Below, one piece after another: positions 8,873-18,351 of a DNA stretch of 64,000 nt. The position numbers and the translations under genes are program-made. The number at the start of each line of letters is the position of its first letter. Positions within the stretch are counted from its first letter, which is position 1. The DNA comes from Psychrobacillus glaciei. Its GTDB lineage: Bacteria > Bacillota > Bacilli > Bacillales_A > Planococcaceae. The stretch covers positions 1,116,001 to 1,180,000 of the forward strand of contig NZ_CP031223.1 of the NCBI RefSeq assembly GCF_008973485.1, read 5' to 3'. The notes beneath the pieces are model-generated. The model did not search any database. It saw only the letters and a program-made list of their open reading frames with translations, and had not been told where the DNA came from.

Positions 8873-9688
8873 TCATAATTTTTTTAACTTCAATCGGTCC
8901 ATTAAAAATTCTGCAATACCGTCTTCATTATTTGTTAAAGTAACTTCATTTGCAATGTTTTGAAGAGGTGCAATTGCATTTCCCATTGCAACACCAATTC
9001 CGGCATAGTCAATCATTTCTAAATCATTGTCTTCATCGCCAAAAGCGATAATTCGTTCTTTTGGAATGTCTAAATACTCCGAGACATGCGCTAAACCAAC
9101 CGCCTTGTTTAAGCCATGTCGTACTACTTCAATTATATCCCAAGGTGCTCCCCAACGACGATGGTCAATTACTTCGGCATGTACATCCCGTAAATGATTA
9201 CGAACCAAGTCTACCGAACCTTCCTCTGCATGAATGAGTAAGCTTGTCGGATCCGTTTTCAAGAAAGTACGTAAATCGCCAGTAGTAATATGTGGATTTC
9301 CCAGTGCAAATGCAGAAATCATTTGTTCATCATGATGATGTAAGTACACGTCATCTAACACTTCTGCTAGCATATTTTTAATAGAATAGCTTTGAACTGC
9401 TTCTACAACTTCTTTGACAACATGAAGTTCAATCGGTTTATGAATTGTATTCCAAGAAGAATTTCTTGGATGATGGACAAAAGCCCCATTAAAGTTGACG
9501 ATTGGCGTATGTAATCCAAGCTCCTTATAATACATCTCACTGGATCTATAAGGTCTACCAGTCGCGATCATTACTTCATGACCTTCGCTTTTGGCTTGTA
9601 GTAATATATTCTTCGTTTTATGTGAAATTACCTTCTTATCTGTTAATAAAGTTCCATCTAAGTCTAAAACAATTAAGTGTCGTTGCAT
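8873..9688 (-). CDS. yitU: Cof-type HAD phosphatase (YitU-like)
   Basis: This 271-residue HAD-superfamily hydrolase of the Cof subfamily is a cytosolic phosphatase for small phosphorylated metabolites; YitU of B. subtilis acts on the flavin precursor ARPP. Motif I DLDGTLL, motif II ATGRPYRS, the cap insertion, and motif III/IV with FGDEDNDLEM are all intact. The start ATG is preceded by AAAGGAGAA. It is followed by the degV gene, which probably forms a two-gene operon. Confidence 0.88.
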   Translation of the reverse strand: MQRHLIVLDLDGTLLTDKKVISHKTKNILLQAKSEGHEVMIATGRPYRSSEMYYKELGLHTPIVNFNGAFVHHPRNSSWNTIHKPIELHVVKEVVEAVQSYSIKNMLAEVLDDVYLHHHDEQMISAFALGNPHITTGDLRTFLKTDPTSLLIHAEEGSVDLVRNHLRDVHAEVIDHRRWGAPWDIIEVVRHGLNKAVGLAHVSEYLDIPKERIIAFGDEDNDLEMIDYAGIGVAMGNAIAPLQNIANEVTLTNNEDGIAEFLMDRLKLKKL

Positions 9689-9819
9689 ATTAAATTCTCC
9701 TTTCCTTCTATTAAAGTGTATCGTTTTCCAGTTTAAACGTCAAAATGATAGGAAACAGTCTTTTGGACATATCCAATTACTTTGTTAAAATAATAATAAA
9801 GAGGAAAGGTGGGCTATGA

Positions 9820-10578
9820 ATGATCGTACAATTAGAATCATGGAATAATATACCTTTACTACATATTTATACGAATCAAACAAATAATCATTCTCCTATT
9901 GTCATCTTTTTACATGGTTTTGAAAGTGCGAAAGAGCACAATTTGCATTATGCCTATCAATTAGCAAATAAAGGATGTCGGGTAATTTTACCGGATGCGC
10001 ATTTACACGGTGACAGAGACGAAAAATTAGATCAAGTCGAAATAAGTCTTCGTTTTTGGGAAACGGTACTAACTTCCATTGAGGAAGTTGGAAAATTAAA
10101 AGAAGAACTAAGAGCAAGAGGATATTGGACCGATCAAAAAATTGGTGTTGGTGGAACATCGATGGGTGGCATTACTGCACTTGGTTGCTTAACTGTCTAT
10201 CCGTGGATTCATGCTTCCGCAATTATGATGGGAACTCCAAGTTATGTGCAATTAGCGAAAGCCCAAATCGAACAAATCGAGCAAAAGGGAATTCCAATAC
10301 CTTTGAACTCGGAGGAAAAGGACAATATGTTCCACACCTTATCTACTTTTGATGCTTCGATTCATATGGAGAAACTTGCAAATAAGTCCTTGTTTTTTTG
10401 GCATGGAGAAAAAGATGTTATTGTTCCTTTTGCATCAACCGCTCATTTTATTGAGGAATATGAAAAACAGTATGGGAATGAACAATTAGTTTTTATGAAA
10501 GAAAAATCTGCAGGTCATGCAGTTAACCGTAAAGGCTTATTAGCAGCAACTAAATGGCTTGGAGACAATTTGGCATAA
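9820..10578 (+). CDS. yitV: Alpha/beta hydrolase, YitV-type esterase
   Basis: This 252-residue alpha/beta hydrolase of the dienelactone-hydrolase-like group shows FLHGFESAKE (oxyanion strand), nucleophile elbow GGTSMGG, acid HGEKDVIVPF and catalytic histidine SAGHAVNRKG. It is probably a cytosolic carboxylesterase; the natural substrate is unknown. ATG at 9820 follows GAGGAAAGGTGGG. It is divergent from the yitU-yitS pair and 47 bp ahead of yitW, the B. subtilis arrangement. Confidence 0.88.
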   Translation: MIVQLESWNNIPLLHIYTNQTNNHSPIVIFLHGFESAKEHNLHYAYQLANKGCRVILPDAHLHGDRDEKLDQVEISLRFWETVLTSIEEVGKLKEELRARGYWTDQKIGVGGTSMGGITALGCLTVYPWIHASAIMMGTPSYVQLAKAQIEQIEQKGIPIPLNSEEKDNMFHTLSTFDASIHMEKLANKSLFFWHGEKDVIVPFASTAHFIEEYEKQYGNEQLVFMKEKSAGHAVNRKGLLAATKWLGDNLA

Positions 10579-10625
10579 TGAGCAGACTTTGTTATGATGA
10601 ACAAAAGTAGTAAGGGGGATTTATA

Positions 10626-10934
10626 ATGGATCAAGATATGAAAGATAGTATGATGAGTGCACTCGAAAATGTAATTGACCCAGAACTAGGGGTCGATATT
10701 GTTAATTTAGGTTTAGTTTATGATGTAGAGTTGACGGAAGAAGGTACTGCAATTGTTACGATGACGCTTACTTCAATCGGATGTCCAATGGGGCCAATGA
10801 TTGTAGATCAAGTTAAAACGGCGCTTGCTGAATTACCAGAAGTGAAGGAAACAGATGTAAATGTCGTTTTCAATCCACCATGGTCAAGAGATAATATGTC
10901 TCGCTATGCGAAAATTGCATTGGGCATTCGATAA
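10626..10934 (+). CDS. yitW: MIP18/DUF59 iron-sulphur assembly protein (YitW-like)
   Basis: This 102-residue MIP18 (DUF59) family protein is a SufT-like factor helping maturation of iron-sulphur proteins. It has the hallmark VIDPELGVDIVNLGLVYDV, the conserved cysteine in IGCPMGPMI, and the closing FNPPWSRDNMS. GGGGGAT upstream sets the ATG at 10626. It is probably co-transcribed with yitV and ends at a strong terminator. Confidence 0.9.
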   Translation: MDQDMKDSMMSALENVIDPELGVDIVNLGLVYDVELTEEGTAIVTMTLTSIGCPMGPMIVDQVKTALAELPEVKETDVNVVFNPPWSRDNMSRYAKIALGIR

Positions 10935-10957
10935 AAACATCCTGTTTAACTTGATAC

Positions 10958-11002
10958 AAATTAGGGAAACTCTTATACTAGGAGTTTCCCTAATTTTTAT
11001 GT
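10958..11002 (+). terminator. Terminator after yitW
   Basis: The arms AAATTAGGGAAACTC and GAGTTTCCCTAATTT end in a T-run. Confidence 0.9.
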
Positions 11003-11065
11003 CTTTAAATAGAAGTAATTACATTTTAATCTATTCTACATATATGAAGAGGACAATAATCACAC

Positions 11066-11725
11066 TCAATTTCTGTCCGTAAAAAGTTTAGATCGTGAAT
11101 TGTTATAACCTTTATTAAGTGTAATGATATCAGACTTTTTTATATCGTTTAACATTCGATTGACAACTCCTCTGCTTGTTGCACAGAGATTAGCTATTTC
11201 TTGATTGGTCAAATGATGATCTATGATAATACTGCCATCCTCTTGAAGAATTCCCTAAGTATTCGAAAGACGAAATAATGTTGAAAATAGAGCTCCCTTT
11301 TTCCCATGTAGTAGTAAATCCCGAAATCGTGTCTCGTTTTTTAAATGATTCAGTTGAATAACTCTCATCCATTCCATCATAAGTTCGGGAGAAGAAGTTA
11401 AGAATTTTTCCAATTGGGATCGAGATAGTGCAATTATTTTTGTAGGCTCTATCGTATGAGCTGATACAGAATGTTAAACCGTTTCACAAAAAACACTAGT
11501 TTCTCCAATAATACATTGTGAACCTGTAATTTTAAGTGTAAATAATCTGCCGCTTTCCGTATCTTTCGTAATTCTTACTTAACCTTCTAAAACAAAATAC
11601 ACTTCATCGGAACGTTCCCTTTCATGAAATATAGGCCAATCTTTTTCTATTTTATTAATGGAACCAAATTGTTCAAATAATGAATAAATCCGCGTGAATG
11701 AAGGGGTAATCCTGTTCATATACAT
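11066..11725 (-). pseudogene. Crp/Fnr family regulator with three in-frame stop codons
   Basis: One unbroken frame of 220 codons runs from ATG 11725 to TGA 11066 and gives a full-length Crp/Fnr regulator: a cyclic-nucleotide-type beta barrel (PIFHERERSDEVYFVLEG, then VRITKDTESGRLFTLKI), a dimer helix, and a helix-turn-helix (TNQEIANLCATSRGVVNRML). Three nonsense codons interrupt it: TAA at 11579-11581 (codon 49), TAA at 11474-11476 (codon 84) and TAG at 11255-11257 (codon 157). No frameshift or deletion is visible. Each is explained by one base change from a sense codon. The gene is presumably dead, unless stops are read through or the sequence has errors. Confidence 0.8.
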
Positions 11726-11804
11726 TCACAACCTTTCCATTATTATAACAATAATAGCATAATAATCTTGTCCCGATCGGGCGAATAAGAAAAAATCACT
11801 TTTC

Positions 11805-11857
11805 TTTACAAATTACAGGAAATAATATTATAATCACATTAGTCAAAGAAGGTCAAA
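11805..11857 (+). promoter_or_regulatory. Sigma-A promoter and CtsR operator of clpB
   Basis: TTTACA (11805-11810), an 18-bp spacer and TATAAT (11829-11834) form a good housekeeping promoter. Immediately downstream, 11841-11857 reads AGTCAAAGAAGGTCAAA, a full match to the CtsR heptad repeat RGTCAAANANRGTCAAA. CtsR bound there would block transcription until heat or protein stress. Confidence 0.88.
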
Positions 11858-11883
11858 CTTTATCTAAAAGGAGATGTTTCGTA

Positions 11884-14010
11884 ATGCAAATGAAACAAAC
11901 AGATGAAAAAAGTCCATTAGAAACATATGGGCGTAATTTAGTTACCGCTGTAAAAGAAGGAAAAATGGATCCTGTCATTGGGCGTGACCAAGAAATACGG
12001 GATGTTATTCGTATATTATCTAGAAAAACAAAAAATAATCCCGTGTTAATAGGAGAACCTGGTGTTGGTAAAACAGCGATTGTAGAAGGATTAGCGCAAA
12101 GAATTGTGCGAAAAGATGTTCCAGAGGGTTTAAAAGAAAAAGAAATTTTTGAACTAGACATGAGCTCTTTAATAGCAGGTGCGAAATACCGCGGTGAATT
12201 CGAAGAACGATTACAAGCGGTATTAAAGCAAGTGAAAGAAAGCGAAGGGCAAATTATTTTATTTATAGATGAGATTCATACAATTGTTGGAGCAGGGAAA
12301 TCAGAAGGTGCAATGGACGCTGGGAATATGTTGAAACCAATGTTGGCCAGAGGGGAATTGCATTGTATAGGAGCAACTACATTGGATGAATACCGGATGT
12401 ATATTGAAAAAGATCCCGCACTGGAAAGAAGATTCCAACAAGTTCTTGTAAGAGAGCCTTCCGTTGAAGACACAGTGTCCATTTTACGTGGGCTAAAAGA
12501 ACGCTTTGAATTGCATCACGGTGTACGTATTCATGACCGGGCAATCGTAGCAGCTGCGGAATTATCAAATCGTTATATTACGGAACGTTTCTTACCAGAC
12601 AAAGCAATTGATCTAGTAGACGAAGCTTGTGCCATGATTCGAACAGAAATTGACTCAATGCCACAAGAGCTTGATGAAGTGACTCGAAAAATGATGCAGC
12701 TTCAAATTGAAGAACAAGCATTAATGAAGGAAAAAGATGCTGCCAGTAAAAAAAGAGTAGAACAAATACGTCAAGACTTAAAAGAATTAGAGCAATCTAC
12801 AAGTGAGATGCGCAACAAATGGGAAAAAGAAAAAGAAGCAATTCAAGTTATTCAACAAAAAAGAGAAGAACTTGACCGATATCGTCGAGAATTGGAAGAT
12901 GCAGAAAATAGGTATGATTTGAATAAAGCTGCCGAGCTTCGTCATGGGAAAATTCCTACCTTAGAAAAAGAGCTTCAAGTATATGAACAACAAGTAAATG
13001 AAGAAACGGAATCTCGCTTGTTACGAGAAGAAGTAACCGCAGAAGAAATTGCATCCATCGTTTCTAGATGGACTGGTATTCCAGTTACAAAATTGGTAGA
13101 AGGAGAACGGGAAAAGCTTCTTCGTTTAAAAGAAACACTTGCAGAAAGAGTAGTCGGACAAGATCAAGCAGTGCAATTAGTAACAGAAGCGGTATGGCGA
13201 GCACGAGCTGGCATTAAAGATCCGCGGAAACCTATTGGATCCTTCCTATTTTTAGGGCCAACTGGTGTAGGTAAAACAGAACTTGCTAAGTCGCTAGCTG
13301 CAAATTTATTTGATTCGGAAGAGCATTTTATCCGCATTGATATGTCTGAATATATGGAAAAACATAGTGTATCTCGACTAGTAGGCGCTCCTCCAGGCTA
13401 TATTGGATATGAAGAAGGTGGCCAACTAACTGAAGCAGTTCGGAGAAACCCTTATGCTGTTGTGCTATTAGATGAAATAGAAAAAGCACACCCAGATGTT
13501 GCAAATATATTATTGCAATTAATGGACGATGGCCGTATTACCGATAGCCAAGGTAGAATCGTCAATTTTACAAACACGGTTGTCATATTAACTTCAAATA
13601 TTGGATCGCAATTTCTTGGAAATAGTACAGGGATTATTAGCGAAGAGGAAGAAAGCCTTGTAATGGCTTCTTTAAGAGAACATTTTAAACCAGAGTTATT
13701 AAATCGATTAGATGATATTATTATGTTCCACTCGTTAACTACCCTACATTTTGAAAAAATAGCCGAAAAATATGTCAAACAATTGCAAGATCGTGTTCAC
13801 GAACAAGAAATAAATTTGCAAGTGGATGCAGCAGTTCTTAAATGGATTGTATCGGAAGGCACGGACGCTGCATTTGGTGCAAGACCATTAAAACGTTTTA
13901 TTCAACGACATTTAGAAACTGCAGTAGCAAAACTACTAATCGGAGGAACGATTCTTCCAGGAAGTACAATAGAAGCAACCATTGAAGATGGCCAATTAGT
14001 TATAAAATAG
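11884..14010 (+). CDS. clpB: ClpB-type disaggregase lacking the N-terminal domain
   Basis: This 708-residue HSP100 AAA+ chaperone works with DnaK to pull apart aggregates. It begins at the linker before the first ATPase ([20 protein letters not shown]), so about 150 residues of the usual N-domain are absent. Walker A GEPGVGKT and Walker B LFIDEIH of D1, the full ClpB coiled-coil middle domain ([20 protein letters not shown] through [10 protein letters not shown]), and D2 with [22 protein letters not shown] and the pore loop GYIGYEEGG are all present. The long middle domain and lack of a zinc finger argue against ClpC and ClpE. AAAGGAG lies 10 bases before ATG 11884, so this start is genuine. 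It is controlled by the CtsR site upstream and comes before fabH as in B. cereus-group genomes. Confidence 0.9.
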   Translation: MQMKQTDEKSPLETYGRNLVTAVKEGKMDPVIGRDQEIRDVIRILSRKTKNNPVLIGEPGVGKTAIVEGLAQRIVRKDVPEGLKEKEIFELDMSSLIAGAKYRGEFEERLQAVLKQVKESEGQIILFIDEIHTIVGAGKSEGAMDAGNMLKPMLARGELHCIGATTLDEYRMYIEKDPALERRFQQVLVREPSVEDTVSILRGLKERFELHHGVRIHDRAIVAAAELSNRYITERFLPDKAIDLVDEACAMIRTEIDSMPQELDEVTRKMMQLQIEEQALMKEKDAASKKRVEQIRQDLKELEQSTSEMRNKWEKEKEAIQVIQQKREELDRYRRELEDAENRYDLNKAAELRHGKIPTLEKELQVYEQQVNEETESRLLREEVTAEEIASIVSRWTGIPVTKLVEGEREKLLRLKETLAERVVGQDQAVQLVTEAVWRARAGIKDPRKPIGSFLFLGPTGVGKTELAKSLAANLFDSEEHFIRIDMSEYMEKHSVSRLVGAPPGYIGYEEGGQLTEAVRRNPYAVVLLDEIEKAHPDVANILLQLMDDGRITDSQGRIVNFTNTVVILTSNIGSQFLGNSTGIISEEEESLVMASLREHFKPELLNRLDDIIMFHSLTTLHFEKIAEKYVKQLQDRVHEQEINLQVDAAVLKWIVSEGTDAAFGARPLKRFIQRHLETAVAKLLIGGTILPGSTIEATIEDGQLVIK

Positions 14011-14033
14011 GATTATTGCTACATTTAAGTAAG

Positions 14034-14215
14034 AATCGCAAGATAGAGTTCCTAAATCGCAAGATAGACACAATGAATCGCAAAATAGAGGATATTCCCA
14101 ATATTACCCGCACAGTACTGGAAAATAACCATGAATTTGCGATACGCAGAGTTAATCTTGCATTATCCCGTTTTAATTTGCGTTATGGGGAGTTTAATTT
14201 GCGATACACGTTAGG
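14034..14215. repeat. Inverted array of 21-bp units (3 forward, 4 reverse)
   Basis: Three units starting AATCGCAAGATAG or AATCGCAAAATAG follow each other at exactly 21 bp (14034, 14055, 14076). After a 35-bp spacer, four 21-bp units of the opposite sense (mostly TAATTTGCGATAC-like) start at 14132, 14153, 14174 and 14195. It lies between clpB and the shared terminator. Confidence 0.85.
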
Positions 14216-14231
14216 TAATCGAACAGCAAAA

Positions 14232-14272
14232 ATAAAACAGCTCCCGCATTTTGTTTGCGGGAGCTGTTTTTT
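14232..14272. terminator. Bidirectional terminator between clpB and yjzD-like gene
   Basis: The arms AAAACAGCTCCCGCA and TGCGGGAGCTGTTTT have A- and T-runs on the two sides. It overlaps the stop codon of the minus-strand gene. Confidence 0.88.
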
Positions 14273-14459
14273 AGTGTTGTTCTGATGGTGCTAGTTCGTT
14301 TGGAATAATTGCTGTAATGATAAAAATCAAAATCGCAACAGGAATAGACATAATTAAACCATGCACAAATACAAAGGGTTGATCTTGTACAGAGCTTACT
14401 ACGTAATTCAACATAGAAACTAGTATTACAGACCAAATTAGTGTCATAATATATTTCAT
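14271..14459 (-). CDS. yjzD: DUF2929 family small membrane protein (YjzD-like)
   Basis: This 62-residue protein has two transmembrane segments (MKYIMTLIWSVILVSMLNYV, then VHGLIMSIPVAILIFIITAI) and a short polar tail, matching the DUF2929 family; its function is unknown. I start at ATG 14459 because GAGGTG lies six bases before it; a GTG three codons upstream sits inside the ribosome site. Its position just upstream of fabH and divergent from it fits the family's usual setting. Confidence 0.75.
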   Translation of the reverse strand: MKYIMTLIWSVILVSMLNYVVSSVQDQPFVFVHGLIMSIPVAILIFIITAIIPNELAPSEQH

Positions 14460-14547
14460 TTGTTTCACCTCAAGCTATTTTTACTATGTATATCATATCA
14501 TACCACTAGCTAATTCAAAAGAAAATTTACAGATTCAAACTATGTTG

Positions 14548-14593
14548 TTGAAAAATGTTCACTTATTCGTTATTATTGTTACCAGGTACTAAT
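14548..14593 (+). promoter_or_regulatory. fabH promoter with FapR-like operator
   Basis: TTGAAA (14548-14553), 17 bp, then TATTAT (14571-14576). Overlapping the -10, 14575-14593 reads ATTGTTACCAGGTACTAAT, whose right half is a perfect FapR half-site (GGTACTAAT) and whose left half matches at 7 of 9 positions. FapR, displaced by malonyl-CoA, controls fab genes in Bacillales. Confidence 0.7.
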
Positions 14594-14621
14594 AATAGAT
14601 TATAAGAAAAGAGGAACTTTT

Positions 14622-15557
14622 GTGAATGCAGGAATAATTGGATTAGGAACTTATTCGCCAGAGCAGATTTTAACAAATGCAGACCTTGAGAAAAAAGTAG
14701 ATACATCCGACGAATGGATTCGAACTAGAACTGGTATAGAAGAAAGAAGAATTGCTGGACCTGAACAAGATACATCTCATTTAGCTTTTGAAGCAGCTAA
14801 AGAAGCAATAAAAGATGCAGGAATTTCACCAGAACAAATTGGGCTGATATTAGTTGCAACGGTTACACCAGATCGCCCGTTTCCAAGTGTTTCTACAATG
14901 TTACAAGATCAACTTGGTGCTAAAAACGCTGCAGCAATGGACATCTCTGCTGCATGTGCAGGGTTTATGTACGGTTTAGTAACTGCAAAACAATTTGTAG
15001 AATCCGATACGTATTCTCATGTACTTGTTGTAGGTGTTGAAAAACTGTCTAAAATTACAAATTGGGAAGACCGCAACACAGCAGTATTATTTGGAGACGG
15101 AGCAGGTGCCGCTGTTGTAAGTAAAGTATCGGAAGGACGCGGAATTTTATCATTTGAACTTGGTGCTGATGGAAGCGGTGGCAAGCATCTATACCAAGAT
15201 GGTCCACATCTTGCAATGAATGGGAGAGAAGTTTTTAAGTTTGCAGTTCGACAAATGGGTGAATCAGCAGTTAATGTTATAGAGAAAGCCGGACTTTCAA
15301 AAGAAGATATAGATATGCTAATCCCACACCAAGCCAATATTCGTATAATGGATGCATCGCGCGAAAGATTGGGATTACCTGTCGAAAAAATGTCGAAAAC
15401 GATTCATAAGTATGGTAATACTTCGTCTGCATCCATTCCACTTTCATTAAAAGAAGAAGTGGTGAATGGGAAAGTGAAAGATGATGACATTATTGTTATG
15501 GTCGGATTTGGTGGTGGCTTAACTTGGGGTGCCATTACATTAAAATGGGGAAAATAA
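14622..15557 (+). CDS. fabH: Beta-ketoacyl-ACP synthase III
   Basis: This 311-residue thiolase-fold enzyme starts fatty acid synthesis by condensing a (branched) acyl-CoA with malonyl-ACP. The Cys-His-Asn triad is visible: [23 protein letters not shown] and [12 protein letters not shown]. The C-terminal [15 protein letters not shown] is canonical. GTG at 14622 follows GAGGAAC. It is 28 bp upstream of fabF and presumably co-transcribed under FapR. Confidence 0.97.
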   Translation: MNAGIIGLGTYSPEQILTNADLEKKVDTSDEWIRTRTGIEERRIAGPEQDTSHLAFEAAKEAIKDAGISPEQIGLILVATVTPDRPFPSVSTMLQDQLGAKNAAAMDISAACAGFMYGLVTAKQFVESDTYSHVLVVGVEKLSKITNWEDRNTAVLFGDGAGAAVVSKVSEGRGILSFELGADGSGGKHLYQDGPHLAMNGREVFKFAVRQMGESAVNVIEKAGLSKEDIDMLIPHQANIRIMDASRERLGLPVEKMSKTIHKYGNTSSASIPLSLKEEVVNGKVKDDDIIVMVGFGGGLTWGAITLKWGK

Positions 15558-15585
15558 CTAAGGGACATCGGGAGGAAGAATATAC

Positions 15586-16818
15586 ATGACGAAACGTAGG
15601 GTTGTCGTAACAGGAGTCGGTGCTGTTACACCATTAGGAAATGATATAGAAACAACTTGGTCGGCAATTAAAGAAGGAAAATCAGGCGTGGGTATGCTTA
15701 CACGATTGGATGCAAGCCAGTTTTCCGCGAAGGTTGCAGCTGAAGTAAAAGACTTTGATATTGAGAAATATATTGAGAAAAAAGACGCTCGTAAGATGGA
15801 TCGTTTTACTCATTATGCACTTGCGGCTTCTATCATGGCGGTAGAAGATGCAAATTTAACAATTACAGAAGAGATTGGTCTACGAACTGGAGTATGGATT
15901 GGTTCAGGAATTGGTGGGATGGAGACATACGAAGCACAATTCCGTGTATTTTTAGAAAAAGGTGCTCGTCGTGTAAGTCCATTTTTTGTTCCGATGATGA
16001 TTCCGGATATGGCGGCAGGTCAAGTGTCGATCCATTTTGGAGCAAAAGCGATCAATTCTTGTAGCGTAACGGCTTGTGCATCAGGAACAAACTCAATTGG
16101 GGATGCATTTAAAGTAATTGAGCGCGGAGATGCGGACGTAATGATTACAGGTGGTGCTGAGTCACCGATTACACATATGTCTGTAGCTGGATTCTGCTCA
16201 AATACTGCACTTTCATTAAATACGGATCCACAAACTGCCTCAAAACCATTTGACGCAAACCGTGATGGCTTTGTTATCGGAGAAGGCGCAGGAATTATCA
16301 TCTTAGAAGAATATGAGCATGCAGTAGCACGTGGTGCGAAAATCTATGCAGAGATTATTGGATATGGTTCAACAGGTGATGCTCATCATATCACTGCTCC
16401 TGCACCTGGAGGAGAAGGCGCTGCTCGTGCCATGAAACAAGCAATTGCAGATGCAGGTATTAAACCAGAACAGATCGATTATATTAACGCTCATGGAACT
16501 AGTACTCCATATAATGATTTGTTTGAAACGATGGCTGTAAAATCTGTTTTTGGGGAACATGCTTATAGATTAGCAATGAGTTCTACAAAGTCAATGACTG
16601 GGCACTTACTAGGTGCGGCAGGTGGAGTGGAAGCAATTTTCACTGTATTAGCTTTAAAAGAAGGAATATTGCCTCCAACGATGAATTTAGAAACACCAGA
16701 TCCAGAATGTGATTTGGATTATGTACCAAATGCCGCTAGAAATGCGGACATTGAGTATGCAATGAGCAATTCACTCGGATTTGGTGGACATAATGCTAGT
16801 ATTTTATTCAAAAAATAA
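15586..16818 (+). CDS. fabF: Beta-ketoacyl-ACP synthase II
   Basis: This 410-residue elongating condensing enzyme has its Cys-His-His triad in [23 protein letters not shown] and [14 protein letters not shown], and ends with [12 protein letters not shown]. It extends malonyl-ACP-derived chains in the cytosol. The ATG at 15586 follows GGGAGGAAG. It is the second gene of the fabH-fabF operon and is closed by a terminator. Confidence 0.98.
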   Translation: MTKRRVVVTGVGAVTPLGNDIETTWSAIKEGKSGVGMLTRLDASQFSAKVAAEVKDFDIEKYIEKKDARKMDRFTHYALAASIMAVEDANLTITEEIGLRTGVWIGSGIGGMETYEAQFRVFLEKGARRVSPFFVPMMIPDMAAGQVSIHFGAKAINSCSVTACASGTNSIGDAFKVIERGDADVMITGGAESPITHMSVAGFCSNTALSLNTDPQTASKPFDANRDGFVIGEGAGIIILEEYEHAVARGAKIYAEIIGYGSTGDAHHITAPAPGGEGAARAMKQAIADAGIKPEQIDYINAHGTSTPYNDLFETMAVKSVFGEHAYRLAMSSTKSMTGHLLGAAGGVEAIFTVLALKEGILPPTMNLETPDPECDLDYVPNAARNADIEYAMSNSLGFGGHNASILFKK

Positions 16819-16875
16819 GAAACAAAACAATCAAACAGTAAGTGAATTTTATTTTCGGTGAATAAAGTAAAAATA

Positions 16876-16916
16876 AAAAGTATTTTCCAAATAAATTGGA
16901 AAATACTTTTTTTTAT
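16876..16916 (+). terminator. Terminator of fabH-fabF
   Basis: The arms AAAAGTATTTTCCAA and TTGGAAAATACTTTT are followed by a run of T. Confidence 0.9.
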
Positions 16917-17343
16917 TTTAAAAATAAAACGTTGACACTTCAATGGTTTAAAGGGTTGATTTATTAAAGCGTAGGCTTGAAAAATTCCATTTCATTGTTT
17001 AATACTGTCGAAATTGAAAGAATCAATTATCTAGTTAAAATAATTTATTAAATTAGATAATTTAAATGGAAGCATTGATATGACAGGGTTTAAAGAGAAT
17101 TTTTAAATTTCAAAAAAGAGTAAATAAAGGGAATAATAAAAAATGTATTGCGATTGTAATGAAATTGTAATAGAATTTACACTTGAGAGGTAAGTTGACA
17201 GAAAAATTGAAATTTAGGGTTGTGTATAGAGATAAAAAAATACCTTACAGAAAATACTATTCATTCGAGTGATCTAGCGTCATGAGAAGAAACGGATGAG
17301 AATCGTTGGAAATCTGATGCATGAAGGGAGTTTTATTTTAAAC
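16917..17343. other. Non-coding leader region before appD
   Basis: This is about 430 bp of very AT-rich DNA with no supported gene. Palindromic AT stretches (for example ATTATCTAGTTAAAATAATT near 17022-17044) occur, but I could not place a convincing promoter. Confidence 0.5.
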
Positions 17344-18351
17344 ATGACAAATGAACTTTTAAAAATTAAAGATTTACACACTGGTTTTCGCATTAAAGAT
17401 ACATATTATGATGCAGTCGATGGCGTATCGATTACATTAAAGCAAAATGAAATTCTGGCAATTGTTGGAGAGTCTGGTTGTGGAAAAAGTACGTTAGCAA
17501 CCTCTATTATCGGACTTCATGATCATAATAAAACAAGAGTACAAGGTGAGATTAATTACAACGGAGAAAACCTAGCAATCCTTGATGAAGAAAAGTTTAA
17601 TAAAGTAAGAGGTGAAGAGATTGGAATGATATTCCAAGATCCTTTATCTGCTTTAAATCCCCTTATGTATATTGGTGATCAAATAGAAGAAGGATTAATC
17701 TACCACACAAAGATGTCTAAAAATGATAGGGAAAAACGTGTATTAGAATTGTTAGCACAAGTTGGTATTCCGAATCCTAAGAGAACCGCAAAACAATTTC
17801 CGCATCAGCTATCCGGTGGTATGAGACAGCGTGTTATTATAGCAATTGCAATTTCCTGTAAGCCTAAGGTCATTATCGCTGACGAGCCAACAACTGCATT
17901 AGACGTTACAATACAAGCTCAAATATTGGATTTGTTAAAAGATTTACAAGCAGAAACAGGAGCAGGAATAATTTTAATCACACATGATTTAGGAGTTGTA
18001 GCTGAAGTAGCAGATCGGGTTGCAGTTATGTATGCTGGAGAAATTATTGAAGAAGCTTCCGTAGAAGACTTATTTTCGAATCCAAAGCATCCTTATACAC
18101 GATCGTTATTCAACTCTATACCGCAAATGAATAGTGAAAATGAAAAACTTCAAGTAATTCAAGGAATGGTACCTTCGCTGATGAAGCTACCAAGAACTGG
18201 ATGCCGATTCTCAGCAAGGATTCCGTGGATTCCGGGTATTGCTCATGAAGAAAAGCCAACACTCCATGAAGTATCTCCAGGTCATTTAGTTAGATGTACT
18301 TGCTGGAAGCACTTTCATTTTGAAAGTGAAGAAGGAGGAAATTCACGATGA
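17344..18351 (+). CDS. appD: Oligopeptide ABC transporter ATPase (AppD/OppD type)
   Basis: This 335-residue ATPase is of the first nucleotide-binding-subunit type. Walker [11 protein letters not shown]-loop MIFQDPLSALNP, signature LSGGMRQRV, Walker [13 protein letters not shown] and the H-loop [11 protein letters not shown] are intact. The peptide-transporter C-terminal extension is present but has lost part of the usual Cys pattern (CRFSARIPWIPG, then HLVRCTCWKH). ATG 17344 is chosen over an upstream ATG at 17296 because conserved sequence begins here and GGGAG precedes it at 13 bases, a somewhat long gap. It is the first gene of the D-F-B-C-A operon, and its stop overlaps the appF start. 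Confidence 0.9.
   Translation: MTNELLKIKDLHTGFRIKDTYYDAVDGVSITLKQNEILAIVGESGCGKSTLATSIIGLHDHNKTRVQGEINYNGENLAILDEEKFNKVRGEEIGMIFQDPLSALNPLMYIGDQIEEGLIYHTKMSKNDREKRVLELLAQVGIPNPKRTAKQFPHQLSGGMRQRVIIAIAISCKPKVIIADEPTTALDVTIQAQILDLLKDLQAETGAGIILITHDLGVVAEVADRVAVMYAGEIIEEASVEDLFSNPKHPYTRSLFNSIPQMNSENEKLQVIQGMVPSLMKLPRTGCRFSARIPWIPGIAHEEKPTLHEVSPGHLVRCTCWKHFHFESEEGGNSR

Noticed and set aside
11190-11372. 60-codon minus-strand frame in the Crp/Fnr region
   Set aside because: It is out of frame with the regulator; the coding frame with three stops explains the sequence better.
14016-14285. 89-codon frame with NRKIE-type peptide repeats behind clpB
   Set aside because: The peptide repeat is a by-product of the 21-bp DNA repeat; the frame runs through the terminator hairpin and has no ribosome site.
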